Origin: Acidobacteriota bacterium
Lineage (GTDB): Bacteria; Acidobacteriota; UBA6911; RPQK01
DNA: 5,584 nucleotides
Direction of reading: 5' to 3'
Assembly: GCA_003819755.1 (NCBI GenBank)
Contig: RPQK01000540.1
Coordinates: 1-5,584, forward strand
Both the position numbers and the translations under genes were made by a program. The notes under the pieces are model-generated. The model had not been told where the DNA came from. It did no database searches and saw only the letters and a list, made by a program, of their open reading frames with translations. The number at the start of each line of letters is the position of its first letter. Position 1 is the stretch's first letter. Of this stretch, positions 1 to 5,584 are shown piece after piece.

Positions 1-323
1 ACGAAGACGACGGTCTCGGACGGCTGGGCAGGTGAGGAGAAATCGATGACGAGGTGACCGGCCAGAATCCTGTCTCCCGGTCGCAGCTTCGCCGGTCCGG
101 TGATCGGCACGTCGTTGTGGAGTGTGCCGTTCTTGCTTCCCAGGTCGCGTACGACCCAGGTGCCTCCCGATTTTTCGAAAGCCAGGTGATGGCGGGAAAG
201 CGCGGTATCTTCCGGGTAACTAAGGTTTGCCTCCCGGGATCGTCCTAGAGTGATGACCGGAGAGTCCAGTCGGATCTTCTCAGTGACGCCGTCCGGTGTT
301 CGGATGGAGATTTCAGGAGTCAT
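1..323 (-). CDS. FHA-domain protein, N-terminal part (runs off left edge)
   Basis: The frame encodes 107 residues beginning MTPEISIRTPDG and continues past the left edge. Residues about 5-95 form a forkhead-associated (FHA) domain, a phosphothreonine-peptide binding module. Its signature residues are all visible: Gly27-Arg28 (LGRS), Ser43-Arg44-His45-His46, Asp60-Leu61-Gly62-Ser63-Lys64-Asn65-Gly66-Thr67 (DLGSKNGT), Asn70, and a late LRPGD turn at 80-84. The ATG at 321-323 is the only good start: an in-frame TAA lies eight codons upstream (345-347) with no other start codon between. No clear Shine-Dalgarno sequence precedes it. There is no signal peptide, so the FHA domain should be cytoplasmic. 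An N-terminal FHA domain usually precedes an effector domain such as a phosphatase, cyclase, kinase or transcription activator; which one is outside the window. Confidence in the FHA domain is high; the full protein's role is unknown. Confidence 0.93.
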   Translation of the reverse strand, partial: MTPEISIRTPDGVTEKIRLDSPVITLGRSREANLSYPEDTALSRHHLAFEKSGGTWVVRDLGSKNGTLHNDVPITGPAKLRPGDRILAGHLVIDFSSPAQPSETVVF

Positions 324-391
324 ACCAACGACACCCGGGAAGTATTACGGTTAAGAGTACCACGATTTTGAGGGAAGATCTTCGGGGGGCG

Positions 392-444
392 AAGGACCCC
401 AAGGACAGAATCTTGAATCGTCCTTGAGGTCCTTGAGGTCCTTT
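392..444 (-). repeat. Small inverted repeat of GTCCTTGAG units; possible terminator hairpin
   Basis: The right side holds two tandem copies of the 9-mer GTCCTTGAG (420-437) followed by a partial third copy (438-444). The left arm AAGGACCCCAAGGAC (392-406) is complementary to GTCCTTGAGGTCCTT at 420-434 except at one position, and pairs equally well one unit later at 429-443. The transcript could therefore form a 15-bp, near-perfect hairpin with a 13-nt loop in the first register. It starts about 12 bp past the stop codon of the BsuPI-like gene, where a terminator for that minus-strand gene would sit. No U-tract follows the hairpin in that direction, so it is not a textbook intrinsic terminator. 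The pairing is seen directly; the terminator role is inferred. Confidence 0.6.
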
Positions 445-455
445 GGGCGCCGGGC

Positions 456-1559
456 TCAGTGCGCCGAAGAAATCTGGATGGGCGCACGCGCTGCCGGACG
501 GAGGGTCTCGTGGGGGACAGAAGTCAAAAGCACGACAGTCAGACTGTAAGACCCGTCGGGCAGTGGTTTCCCATCTTTGTCGGCCAACACGAGCGAAAAC
601 GGAACGACCAGCGGTTGCTTGGCCAGATCCACTTTCAAAACGATGGCGGGGCAGACAATCTCAGGGAGTTTCTGAAGGACAAGCTTGCCCTCCGCGTCCC
701 GCACCTCAAGCTGCAGCGTGACGCAAGCGCTCGGGAACAGCAGTTCCGCCGGGCCTTCTGTTTGATTGCGCACCACGAAGGTGCCTTGTACGCGGGCCAC
801 CTTCGACGGGTCGATAGGTGGCATCAGGTTGTGCCCGTACGTGGGACTCGACAGCAGGAGGGAGGTGGAATAAACGGACTTCGGCAGGATGATATCCCCC
901 AACTCCGCATACACCAGCTCGCTTACTACGGCTCCGGCAATCGAAGTCGATTCCCGGCGCACCAGACCGACACCCGGCGCAAACCACTCCCTGGTGATGC
1001 CCGCGTCCACGCAACGTGGGATATGGTCAACCCGGATCACGTGGCGGAACTCGCCGGCTGGCACCGAGACGACTTCATCCCTGGCGCCAATCGTAAGCGT
1101 CGCCCCGTCCTCGCAGGCTGGAGCGTTATCCGGCGCGATGTCCATCTCCCAGCTCTTTCCAACTGGGGCATTGAACTGGTACCACAGATACTCCTTCCCG
1201 TCCTTGCCGCGCTCCACGACGTTACCGAGGAGAGTCGCGCGAACCCTGCGGGAATCATTCGGCCCGAAGTAGCCGGATAGCCGATGATAGGAGCGGAGAA
1301 AACTAACCGATTCTTCGGCCTCTACCTTAACCTCCCAGCCGAGGCCGCCGCCGGCCCGTTCAACCGAATACACCCACCTGTAACCGGTTTGAAGGGGAAA
1401 GTAGCTGCGCAGCATGACGAATTCAGCCCGTTCGGATGCCCGTTCGGATCTTTGCGATTCTGCAAGCAGCTGACTGCCCGAGGAAAAAATAAAGACGAAA
1501 GATGTTGTGAGCAGGCCGAAGTAGAAAAGTCGAACCAAGGACGCATTTCGGATTCGCAT
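456..1559 (-). CDS. Secreted two-domain protein with C-terminal BsuPI-like domain
   Basis: This encodes a 367-residue protein of unknown function. Residues 1-33 look like a Sec signal peptide: basic start (MRIRNASLVR), hydrophobic core about 11-27, and a likely cleavage near LLA-ES. Residues about 50-220 form a beta-rich domain with the phrases FPLQTGYRWVY, VPAGEFRHVIRVDH and EWFAPGVGLVRRES, a pattern common in uncharacterised secreted bacterial proteins. Residues about 255-362 resemble the BsuPI (intracellular proteinase inhibitor) fold: FVVRNQTEGPAELLFPSAC, then LEVRDAEGKLVLQ, ending with a PDGSYSLTVVL strand. Cysteines 149/183 and 279/303 could form one disulfide per domain in the periplasm. 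The start is supported by AGGAGG at 1564-1569, four bases before the ATG. It is divergent from the M48 protease gene; a proteinase-inhibitor-like domain beside a protease is suggestive, but BsuPI-like domains occur widely without shown inhibition. Secretion is likely; function is open. Confidence 0.82.
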   Translation of the reverse strand: MRIRNASLVRLFYFGLLTTSFVFIFSSGSQLLAESQRSERASERAEFVMLRSYFPLQTGYRWVYSVERAGGGLGWEVKVEAEESVSFLRSYHRLSGYFGPNDSRRVRATLLGNVVERGKDGKEYLWYQFNAPVGKSWEMDIAPDNAPACEDGATLTIGARDEVVSVPAGEFRHVIRVDHIPRCVDAGITREWFAPGVGLVRRESTSIAGAVVSELVYAELGDIILPKSVYSTSLLLSSPTYGHNLMPPIDPSKVARVQGTFVVRNQTEGPAELLFPSACVTLQLEVRDAEGKLVLQKLPEIVCPAIVLKVDLAKQPLVVPFSLVLADKDGKPLPDGSYSLTVVLLTSVPHETLRPAARAPIQISSAH

Positions 1560-1591
1560 AGTGCCTCCTCCCCCTCCTGAATCTGATTAAC

Positions 1592-1624
1592 ATTATAGAC
1601 CGTGCCCGCCGCTAAAAGTGTCAA
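1592..1624 (-). promoter_or_regulatory. Candidate promoter of the BsuPI-like gene (long spacer)
   Basis: On the minus strand a perfect TTGACA (1619-1624) lies upstream of a perfect TATAAT (1592-1597). The spacer is 21 bp, longer than the 16-18 bp favoured by sigma-70-type polymerase. The -10 box would place the transcript start near 1585, leaving a leader of about 26 nt that contains the AGGAGG site. The -10 element is convincing by sequence and position. The -35 may be chance, or the -10 may be used with a weaker -35. Confidence 0.5.
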
Positions 1625-1635
1625 AAAATTAACGA

Positions 1636-1657
1636 TTCGCAGAAAAGCGAATTCTGC
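1636..1657. repeat. Two overlapping short inverted repeats in the divergent control region
   Basis: TTCGC (1636-1640) pairs with GCGAA (1647-1651), and GCAGAA (1639-1644) pairs with TTCTGC (1652-1657). The two pairings share bases, so only one can form at a time. The block lies in the 159-bp gap between two divergent genes, about 60-80 bp upstream of the M48 start. It could be an operator or simply chance in a short AT-rich stretch. Confidence 0.3.
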
Positions 1658-1664
1658 AACCTCC

Positions 1665-1698
1665 ACAACTGCTGTACCATCAATACAAGTGCAGTTGT
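1665..1698 (+). promoter_or_regulatory. Inverted repeat just upstream of the M48 protease RBS (operator or leader hairpin)
   Basis: ACAACTGC (1665-1672) and GCAGTTGT (1691-1698) form a perfect 8-bp dyad. Inside it TGTA (1673-1676) and TACA (1684-1687) add four more pairs, leaving a 3-nt bulge (1688-1690) and a 7-nt loop. The dyad ends ten bases before the AGGAGG site at 1709-1714, which is four bases from the protease ATG. It could be a DNA operator for a dimeric repressor, or an RNA hairpin that affects translation. No convincing -10/-35 pair for the protease was seen, so which side of the transcript start it lies on is unknown. Confidence 0.45.
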
Positions 1699-1718
1699 TG
1701 TCTTGTTGAGGAGGATTC

Positions 1719-3176
1719 ATGAGGGAATCACGTTTCTCTCTCGTGTCGTTTTTCTTGGTTTTGTCATTGGTTGCCGCATCCGGGCCTTCGCTTCAGGCAC
1801 AAACGAAGGTCAAACCTGGCTTTAACATTTTTTCCGAGGAACAGGACGTTGAAGTCGGCAAGCAGTCGGCGGCCGAGGTGGAGCGTCAGCTCCCGGTACT
1901 CAAGGACTCCGAGATCCAGAGCTACGTCTCGCGCATCGGCGAGCGTTTGGCTGGAAACGCACCCGGCCCCAAGTTTCCTTACCAGTTCAAAGTGGTGAAT
2001 GTCTCCGACATCAACGCTTTCGCCCTGCCGGGCGGCTTTATGTACATCAACCGGGGGTTGATTGAAGCGGCCCGCGATGAAGGGGAACTGGCAGGCGTCA
2101 TGGGGCACGAGATGGCTCACGTCGCGCTGCGCCACGGGACCAACCAGGCCTCCAAGGCCTACCTCGGCCAGGCGGGCTTGGGAATCCTCGGCGGCATGAT
2201 GGGGAGCGGGGCGACGAGTGAAATCATGGGGGCAATTGGCGGCTTCGGGCTTAACTCGTTGTTCCTGAAATTCAGCCGGTCGGCTGAAGAGCAGGCTGAC
2301 GTCGTGGGTGCTCAGATGATGGCGAAAGCGGGATACGACCCGGTCGCTATGGCCCGGATGTTCGAGACCTTGCGGGAGAAGTCGGGACGGGATCCGAGCC
2401 GGTTTGAGCAGTTTTTCAGCAGCCATCCCGCCCCCGCTGACCGGGCCCAGCGCATCGAGAATGAAGCGAAACTAATCGGAGGATACGACGCGAGGTCTCC
2501 GGTTGGGGACTTCAGACGCGTTCAGTCCCGCTTAGAGCGGATGCCGCCCGCGCAGACAATGGAGCAGCTGGCCAAGAGCCAACCGTCAGATCCTCGGCAA
2601 AGCGGTCGGCAAGGCGGTGACCAGCCCAACAGCGGGCCGGTGCGAGTGAGCGTCGAGCGGCCGTCCTCCCGATTGCGCACGTTTGAACACAAAGACCGCG
2701 CATTCCGCGTTCGATACCCGGACAACTGGCAGGCTCATGAGTCGCGCTCGGGCGACGGAGTCACCCTGGCGCCCGATGGAGGAATCGTCACGTATCGGGG
2801 TGAGGAGGCGATTGTCTACGGGACAATCATCAACACTTTCGATCCTGCTGCGGCGGGCTCACGCTCAGGTTCCAGCCGGCAGCTCTCGCTGGAAGACGCT
2901 TCCGAACGGCTGGTCGCACAGTTGCTCGAATCGAACAATTACCTGCGCCGCGAACGTGGTTCGCGCCGGGTCACGGTGGATGGCGCGCAAGGCCTGTCCA
3001 TGTCTCTGTCCGGGCGGTCGCCGGTTACGGACCAGGACGAGCGAGTGGTGCTGGTCGCCCGCCGCTTTTCGAACGATCGGCTGATCTACATGCTCTTCAT
3101 ATCGCCGGAGCGGGATTACGACAGCTTCCAGCCGGCCTTCAACAGCATGGCGTCGAGCTTTCGGGTGGAAGATTAG
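1719..3176 (+). CDS. Secreted M48-family zinc metalloprotease with extra C-terminal domain
   Basis: This encodes a 485-residue M48 peptidase of the BepA/LoiP type, periplasmic zinc proteases that degrade or help assemble outer-membrane proteins. Residues 1-27 are a signal peptide (hydrophobic SFFLVLSLVAA, likely cut at LQA-QT). The peptidase domain spans about 38-255: conserved NAFALPGGFMYINRGL (99-114), the zinc motif HEMAH (His130, Glu131 catalytic, His134), the third zinc ligand Glu190 in the ExxAD motif (residues 190-194), and SSHPAPADR (234-242), matching the SHP motif near the BepA active site. A Gly/Met-rich hydrophobic stretch (148-182) lies between the zinc motifs, as in relatives. 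A Pro/Gln/Ser-rich linker (about 275-318) leads to a C-terminal domain (about 320-485) opening FRVRYPDNWQ, like PsbP/DUF1795-type folds, instead of the TPR domain of BepA. AGGAGG (1709-1714) supports the start. All catalytic residues are present, so it should be active. Confidence 0.93.
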   Translation: MRESRFSLVSFFLVLSLVAASGPSLQAQTKVKPGFNIFSEEQDVEVGKQSAAEVERQLPVLKDSEIQSYVSRIGERLAGNAPGPKFPYQFKVVNVSDINAFALPGGFMYINRGLIEAARDEGELAGVMGHEMAHVALRHGTNQASKAYLGQAGLGILGGMMGSGATSEIMGAIGGFGLNSLFLKFSRSAEEQADVVGAQMMAKAGYDPVAMARMFETLREKSGRDPSRFEQFFSSHPAPADRAQRIENEAKLIGGYDARSPVGDFRRVQSRLERMPPAQTMEQLAKSQPSDPRQSGRQGGDQPNSGPVRVSVERPSSRLRTFEHKDRAFRVRYPDNWQAHESRSGDGVTLAPDGGIVTYRGEEAIVYGTIINTFDPAAAGSRSGSSRQLSLEDASERLVAQLLESNNYLRRERGSRRVTVDGAQGLSMSLSGRSPVTDQDERVVLVARRFSNDRLIYMLFISPERDYDSFQPAFNSMASSFRVED

Positions 3177-3178
3177 GT

Positions 3179-3347
3179 TATCCACGAATTACACGAATTA
3201 CACGAGCACCGTTCAGCGTTCACCGTTCAGCGTTCCCCGTTCCCCGTTCAGATCTTCAGCCTGAACCGTGAACGGTGAACGGTGAACGCTGAACGGTGAA
3301 CGCTGAACGGCGGTCTATTCGTGTAATTCGTTGTAATTCGTGGATAT
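3179..3347. repeat. Nested inverted repeat: 9-mer outer arms, 7-mer inner arms, filling a convergent gap
   Basis: The outer arms are tandem CACGAATTA copies: TATCCACGAATTACA plus a further copy at 3179-3205, mirrored at 3319-3346 with one extra base in the right arm. The inner arms are heptamers: six CGTTCNS units at 3210-3251 (S is C or G) and seven STGAACS units at 3261-3309. Within them 3209-3235 and 3284-3310 are a perfect 27-bp inverted repeat. The innermost pairing is GTTCAG (3246-3251) with CTGAAC (3261-3266) around a 9-nt loop. The element starts two bases after the M48 stop and runs into the stop of the serine hydrolase, so it fills the gap wall to wall. It could act as a two-way transcript end or 3'-end stabiliser. 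No U-tract follows either arm. Confidence 0.9.
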
Positions 3348-4702
3348 CACTTAATCCGGTGCGCCGGAAACTCCCGCACGCCCATCACGCTGAAAAGAAC
3401 TCGGTTCACTTTCCCGTCCGGGTCTTTAATGAAAGTCAGCTTCACCGGCGATCCTTTGGCCTGAAAAACGGTTTCCGATTCCGCCAGCAACTCACCCTTG
3501 CCCATCTTGCTCTCGCCCATCAGGCGATCGCCTTCATGAGTGATGACGAAGGTTCGTCCTCCCTCGCGCAACACGACTTCCGGCGCTTCGATAGCGTACT
3601 CACCGACATAAAGATCCAAAACCGCGGAGTCCAGTTTGACAATCTTCACTTCCGGTTCTTCCTTCATCTGGTCTCCAAGGTAGATTTCGGCGATCTTCTT
3701 CGAGAGGTCGGCAGCGTTGGGCAGGGGACCGAGGGGCCGCATTCCGATATTGGAGAGGACAATGACCGTGAACTTCTGGTCCGGGTAGCGGGCAACCTCG
3801 GTGTTGAACCCGGTAATGTCTCCTCCATGATGGACTTCGCGCAGGCCTTTATTACGACCGATCATCCAGCCTAGACCAAACACCCCATCCCGGCCGTCGT
3901 TCATGCGTGTCGGCGTAAAAACCTGCTGCAGCGTTTCAGTTTTGACCAGCTTTCCGGATTCGAGCGCCTGGCTCCACAGAAACAGATCCTCCACACTCGA
4001 AAACAGGGATCCGGCTGCGTAGGCATCCGTGGCTGCGTTTCGGCCGGCGCTTTGGAAGCCGTCAGGAGAGTTCAGGTATCCACACGCACGCTCTTTCAGC
4101 GATGATTCCTTATCGACACCCGAGCTGCTCATCCCGGCCGGCTTGAAGATGTTCTCCTGCAGGTAGGCTTCGTAAGTCTGCCCGGACACCTTTTCGATGA
4201 TCTTTCCCAGCATCTGATACCCGATGTTGCTGTAGCTCACACGAGTTCCCGGCTCGAATTCCAGTGGCTTCTCCCTGGCCTGTTCATAGCTCATGAAATC
4301 CGGGAGGCCGCCCGTATGAGTCAGAAGATGCCTGAGCTTCACCTTGTCCCCAGAAGGAAAATCGGTCAGATACTTCGAGACTGTGTCGTCGATGTTTAAC
4401 AGCCCTCGGTCTGCGAGCTGCATGATTGCGGCGGCCGTGAACGTCTTGGTGACCGAGGCCAGCAGAAACCGGGTTTTGGTGGTATTAGGCACGCCGGCGG
4501 TAACATCGGCCATGCCGTAAGCCTTCTTGAGCACGACGGCTCCGTCTCGGATCACGACGACAGCCGCGCCCGGTGTCTTATCATTGACCGGCTCGAAAAG
4601 CTTGTCGACGGCAAGAGCCCGGCTCTCGTCCGGGTTCTGAGCCGATGTCGCTCCCACCAGAGTCATCCCGCATAACAGAAACGCGCATAATTGCTGCATC
4701 AT
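3347..4702 (-). CDS. Secreted serine hydrolase, beta-lactamase/penicillin-binding-protein family (class C-like esterase)
   Basis: Read from 4702 this is a 451-residue protein of the PF00144 family, which covers class C beta-lactamases, D-Ala-D-Ala carboxypeptidases and esterases. Residues 1-21 are a signal peptide (AFLLCGMTLVGATSA, likely cut before QN). The active-site motifs are intact: Ser83-Val-Thr-Lys86 (nucleophile Ser83), Tyr157-Ser-Asn159 (YSN), and His292-Gly293-Gly294 in place of KTG. Other family landmarks are RHLLTHTGGLPD (124-135) and FGLGWMIG (275-282). Residues about 363-451 form a DUF3471-like tail beginning YVGEYAIE. HxG in place of KTG suggests an esterase or peptidase acting on peptides or D-amino acids more than a true beta-lactamase. 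The frame stays open upstream to 4864, but those 54 codons are translated repeat DNA and follow no ribosome binding site. It is convergent with the M48 gene and divergent from pgi. Confidence 0.92.
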   Translation of the reverse strand: MMQQLCAFLLCGMTLVGATSAQNPDESRALAVDKLFEPVNDKTPGAAVVVIRDGAVVLKKAYGMADVTAGVPNTTKTRFLLASVTKTFTAAAIMQLADRGLLNIDDTVSKYLTDFPSGDKVKLRHLLTHTGGLPDFMSYEQAREKPLEFEPGTRVSYSNIGYQMLGKIIEKVSGQTYEAYLQENIFKPAGMSSSGVDKESSLKERACGYLNSPDGFQSAGRNAATDAYAAGSLFSSVEDLFLWSQALESGKLVKTETLQQVFTPTRMNDGRDGVFGLGWMIGRNKGLREVHHGGDITGFNTEVARYPDQKFTVIVLSNIGMRPLGPLPNAADLSKKIAEIYLGDQMKEEPEVKIVKLDSAVLDLYVGEYAIEAPEVVLREGGRTFVITHEGDRLMGESKMGKGELLAESETVFQAKGSPVKLTFIKDPDGKVNRVLFSVMGVREFPAHRIK

Positions 4703-4706
4703 CCAT

Positions 4707-4711
4707 CCTCC
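4707..4711 (-). promoter_or_regulatory. Ribosome binding site fixing the start of the serine hydrolase
   Basis: GGAGG on the minus strand lies four bases before the ATG at 4702 and seven before a second ATG at 4699. Both yield the same signal peptide. The four-base spacing matches that of the two neighbouring genes (AGGAGG, four bases, ATG), so 4702 is preferred. The upstream ATG at 4864 lies inside the GGATGAA repeat and has no such site. Confidence 0.75.
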
Positions 4712-4749
4712 GCAATGTGAAACGCACGCTAACTGAAAATGGTTCGGAA

Positions 4750-4897
4750 GAAAAGGATGAAGGATGAAGGATGAAGGATGAAGGATGAAGAAAAGGATGA
4801 AGGATGAAGAAAGCAGAACAGATGTCTCATTTCTTCGTCCTTCACCCTTTTCTTCATCCTTCATCCTTCATCCTTTTCTTCATCCTTTTCTTCTTCC
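4750..4897. repeat. Inverted array of GGATGAA heptamers between divergent genes
   Basis: The left half has five GGATGAA copies (4755-4789), a GAAAA separator (4790-4794) and two more copies (4795-4808). The right half mirrors it: TTCGTCC and TTCACCC variants (4834-4847), TTTTC (4848-4852), three TTCATCC copies (4853-4873), TTTTC, one more TTCATCC (4879-4885), TTTTC and TTCTTCC (to 4897). Bases 4769-4794 pair perfectly with 4848-4873 over 26 bp, and the pairing continues inward over 14 more with one mismatch and one wobble. The loop is about 25 nt (4809-4833). It lies between the starts of the serine hydrolase and pgi, so it is not simply a terminator. It resembles the heptanucleotide tandem repeats (STRR) known from filamentous cyanobacteria in unit length, not in sequence. 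Confidence 0.88.
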
Positions 4898-4935
4898 TTT
4901 CCTTTCGGGTACGCTCAATGGGTTAAGGGAAACTC

Positions 4936-5584
4936 ATGACGAAACTGATAGACCGACCCGAGTGGCGGGCGCTCCAGCGCCACTACAACCAGATCTCCAC
5001 GCTCCACCTTCGCGACCTCTTTGCCAAGGATCCCGACCGCGCCTCACGCTTCTCGCTTGAGGAGGAGGGAATACTGCTCGACTACTCGAAGAACCGTATG
5101 ACCGAGGAAACCATCGGTCTCCTCGTGGCGTTAGCCCGGGCGGTCGACCTGCCCCGGGAGATCGAACGGATGTTTGGCGGAGAGAAGATCAATTTCACCG
5201 AGAAGCGGGCCGTTTTGCACACCGCGTTGCGAAATCGATCCGATGCTCCGGTCCTCGTTGACGGGCAGGACGTGATGCCGCAGGTGCGCCGTGTTCTGGA
5301 CAAAATGGCTTCCTTTTCGCGCCGCATCAGGACCGGCGAGTGGAAGGGGCAGACCGGAAAGCCGATCAGGACGGTGATCAACATCGGCATTGGAGGGTCG
5401 GATCTCGGGCCGGCGATGGCCTGCGAGGCGCTCCGCCCCTACACCGACCGTCGTTTATCGGTTCGCTTTGTTTCGAACGTCGATGCCACGCACCTCAGCG
5501 AGGCCCTCCGAGACGCCCAGCCAGAGGAAACGCTCTTCATTGTCGCGAGCAAGACCTTTACGACCCAGGAGACGATGGCGAATG
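4936..5584 (+). CDS. pgi: Glucose-6-phosphate isomerase, N-terminal part (cut by right edge)
   Basis: The first 216 residues of phosphoglucose isomerase, the cytoplasmic enzyme that interconverts glucose 6-phosphate and fructose 6-phosphate in glycolysis and gluconeogenesis. The match to the roughly 550-residue E. coli-type enzyme is strong throughout: LRDLFAKDPDR (25-35), LDYSKNRMTEET (48-59), GEKINFTEKRAVLHTALRNR (82-101), VDGQDVMP (108-115), the sugar-phosphate loop IGIGGSDLGP (150-159), FVSNVDATH (178-186) and the phosphate-binding SKTFTTQET (205-213). The rest of the enzyme, including the catalytic glutamate and the later PGI signatures, is beyond the edge. The start at 4936 has AAGGGA (4925-4930) five bases upstream and aligns with the E. 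coli N-terminus. The 38 bases between the repeat and the ATG show no clear promoter, so transcription may begin within or beyond the heptamer array. Confidence 0.97.
   Translation, partial: MTKLIDRPEWRALQRHYNQISTLHLRDLFAKDPDRASRFSLEEEGILLDYSKNRMTEETIGLLVALARAVDLPREIERMFGGEKINFTEKRAVLHTALRNRSDAPVLVDGQDVMPQVRRVLDKMASFSRRIRTGEWKGQTGKPIRTVINIGIGGSDLGPAMACEALRPYTDRRLSVRFVSNVDATHLSEALRDAQPEETLFIVASKTFTTQETMAN

Noticed and set aside
374..383. 10-bp perfect palindrome GAAGATCTTC about 50 bp upstream of the FHA gene
   Set aside because: Short and isolated, with no clear promoter nearby; too likely by chance to call an operator.
459..1280. 273-residue plus-strand open frame
   Set aside because: It lies antisense to the BsuPI-like gene, has no ribosome site or recognisable domain, and is Arg/His-rich as expected of a shadow frame in GC-rich coding DNA.
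1322..1720. 132-residue minus-strand open frame spanning the divergent promoter region
   Set aside because: It overlaps the start of the BsuPI-like gene in another frame, covers the likely promoter, and shows no family features.
1764..2426. 220-residue minus-strand open frame
   Set aside because: It is antisense to the M48 catalytic domain, whose zinc motifs show that the plus strand is coding.
3296..3874. 192-residue plus-strand open frame
   Set aside because: It starts inside the inverted repeat and is antisense to the serine hydrolase tail; no domain or ribosome site was seen.
4750..4897. Possible CRISPR array
   Set aside because: The repeats are 7-bp, directly adjacent and inverted, with no unique spacers and no cas genes.
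4918..4926. Two-codon open frame (ATG GGT TAA) overlapping the pgi ribosome site
   Set aside because: No ribosome site of its own was seen, and such minimal frames arise often by chance.
4785..5060. 91-residue plus-strand open frame through the heptamer array into pgi
   Set aside because: Its N-terminal half is translated repeat and the rest is pgi read out of frame.

Overview
This is a bacterial chromosomal window with moderately GC-rich coding DNA, strong AGGAGG-type ribosome binding sites and no sign of phage, plasmid, transposase or CRISPR. Three of the five genes encode proteins with Sec-type signal peptides, which suggests a diderm bacterium with an active cell envelope. The FHA protein, the secreted beta-lactamase-fold protein with a DUF3471-like tail, the BsuPI-like protein and the repeat-rich gaps would suit Acidobacteriota or a similar environmental lineage. 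That placement is inference from gene style, not a match.

Layout from left to right: (1) the N-terminal 107 residues of an FHA-domain protein, minus strand, running off the left edge; (2) a small inverted repeat built from GTCCTTGAG units; (3) a secreted two-domain protein with a BsuPI-like C-terminus, minus strand; (4) a divergent control region of about 160 bp; (5) a secreted M48 (BepA/LoiP-like) zinc metalloprotease with an extra C-terminal domain, plus strand; (6) a 169-bp nested inverted repeat that fills the whole gap between convergent genes; (7) a secreted serine hydrolase of the class C beta-lactamase/esterase family, minus strand; (8) a second large inverted repeat made of GGATGAA heptamers in a 233-bp divergent gap; (9) the first 216 residues of glucose-6-phosphate isomerase (pgi), plus strand, cut by the right edge.

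The genes do not form one pathway. Three deal with the cell envelope or periplasm (quality-control protease, serine hydrolase, BsuPI-like protein), one with phosphothreonine signalling (FHA) and one with central carbon metabolism (pgi). Each is probably transcribed as a single unit, because neighbours are divergent, convergent or separated by a repeat.

The most distinctive feature is the intergenic DNA. Three of the four gaps carry short tandem repeats (7- or 9-bp units) arranged head-to-head so that they fold into long hairpins. The unit sequence differs from gap to gap, but the design is the same. One of these elements adds a spurious N-terminal extension to the serine hydrolase reading frame, which is corrected here.
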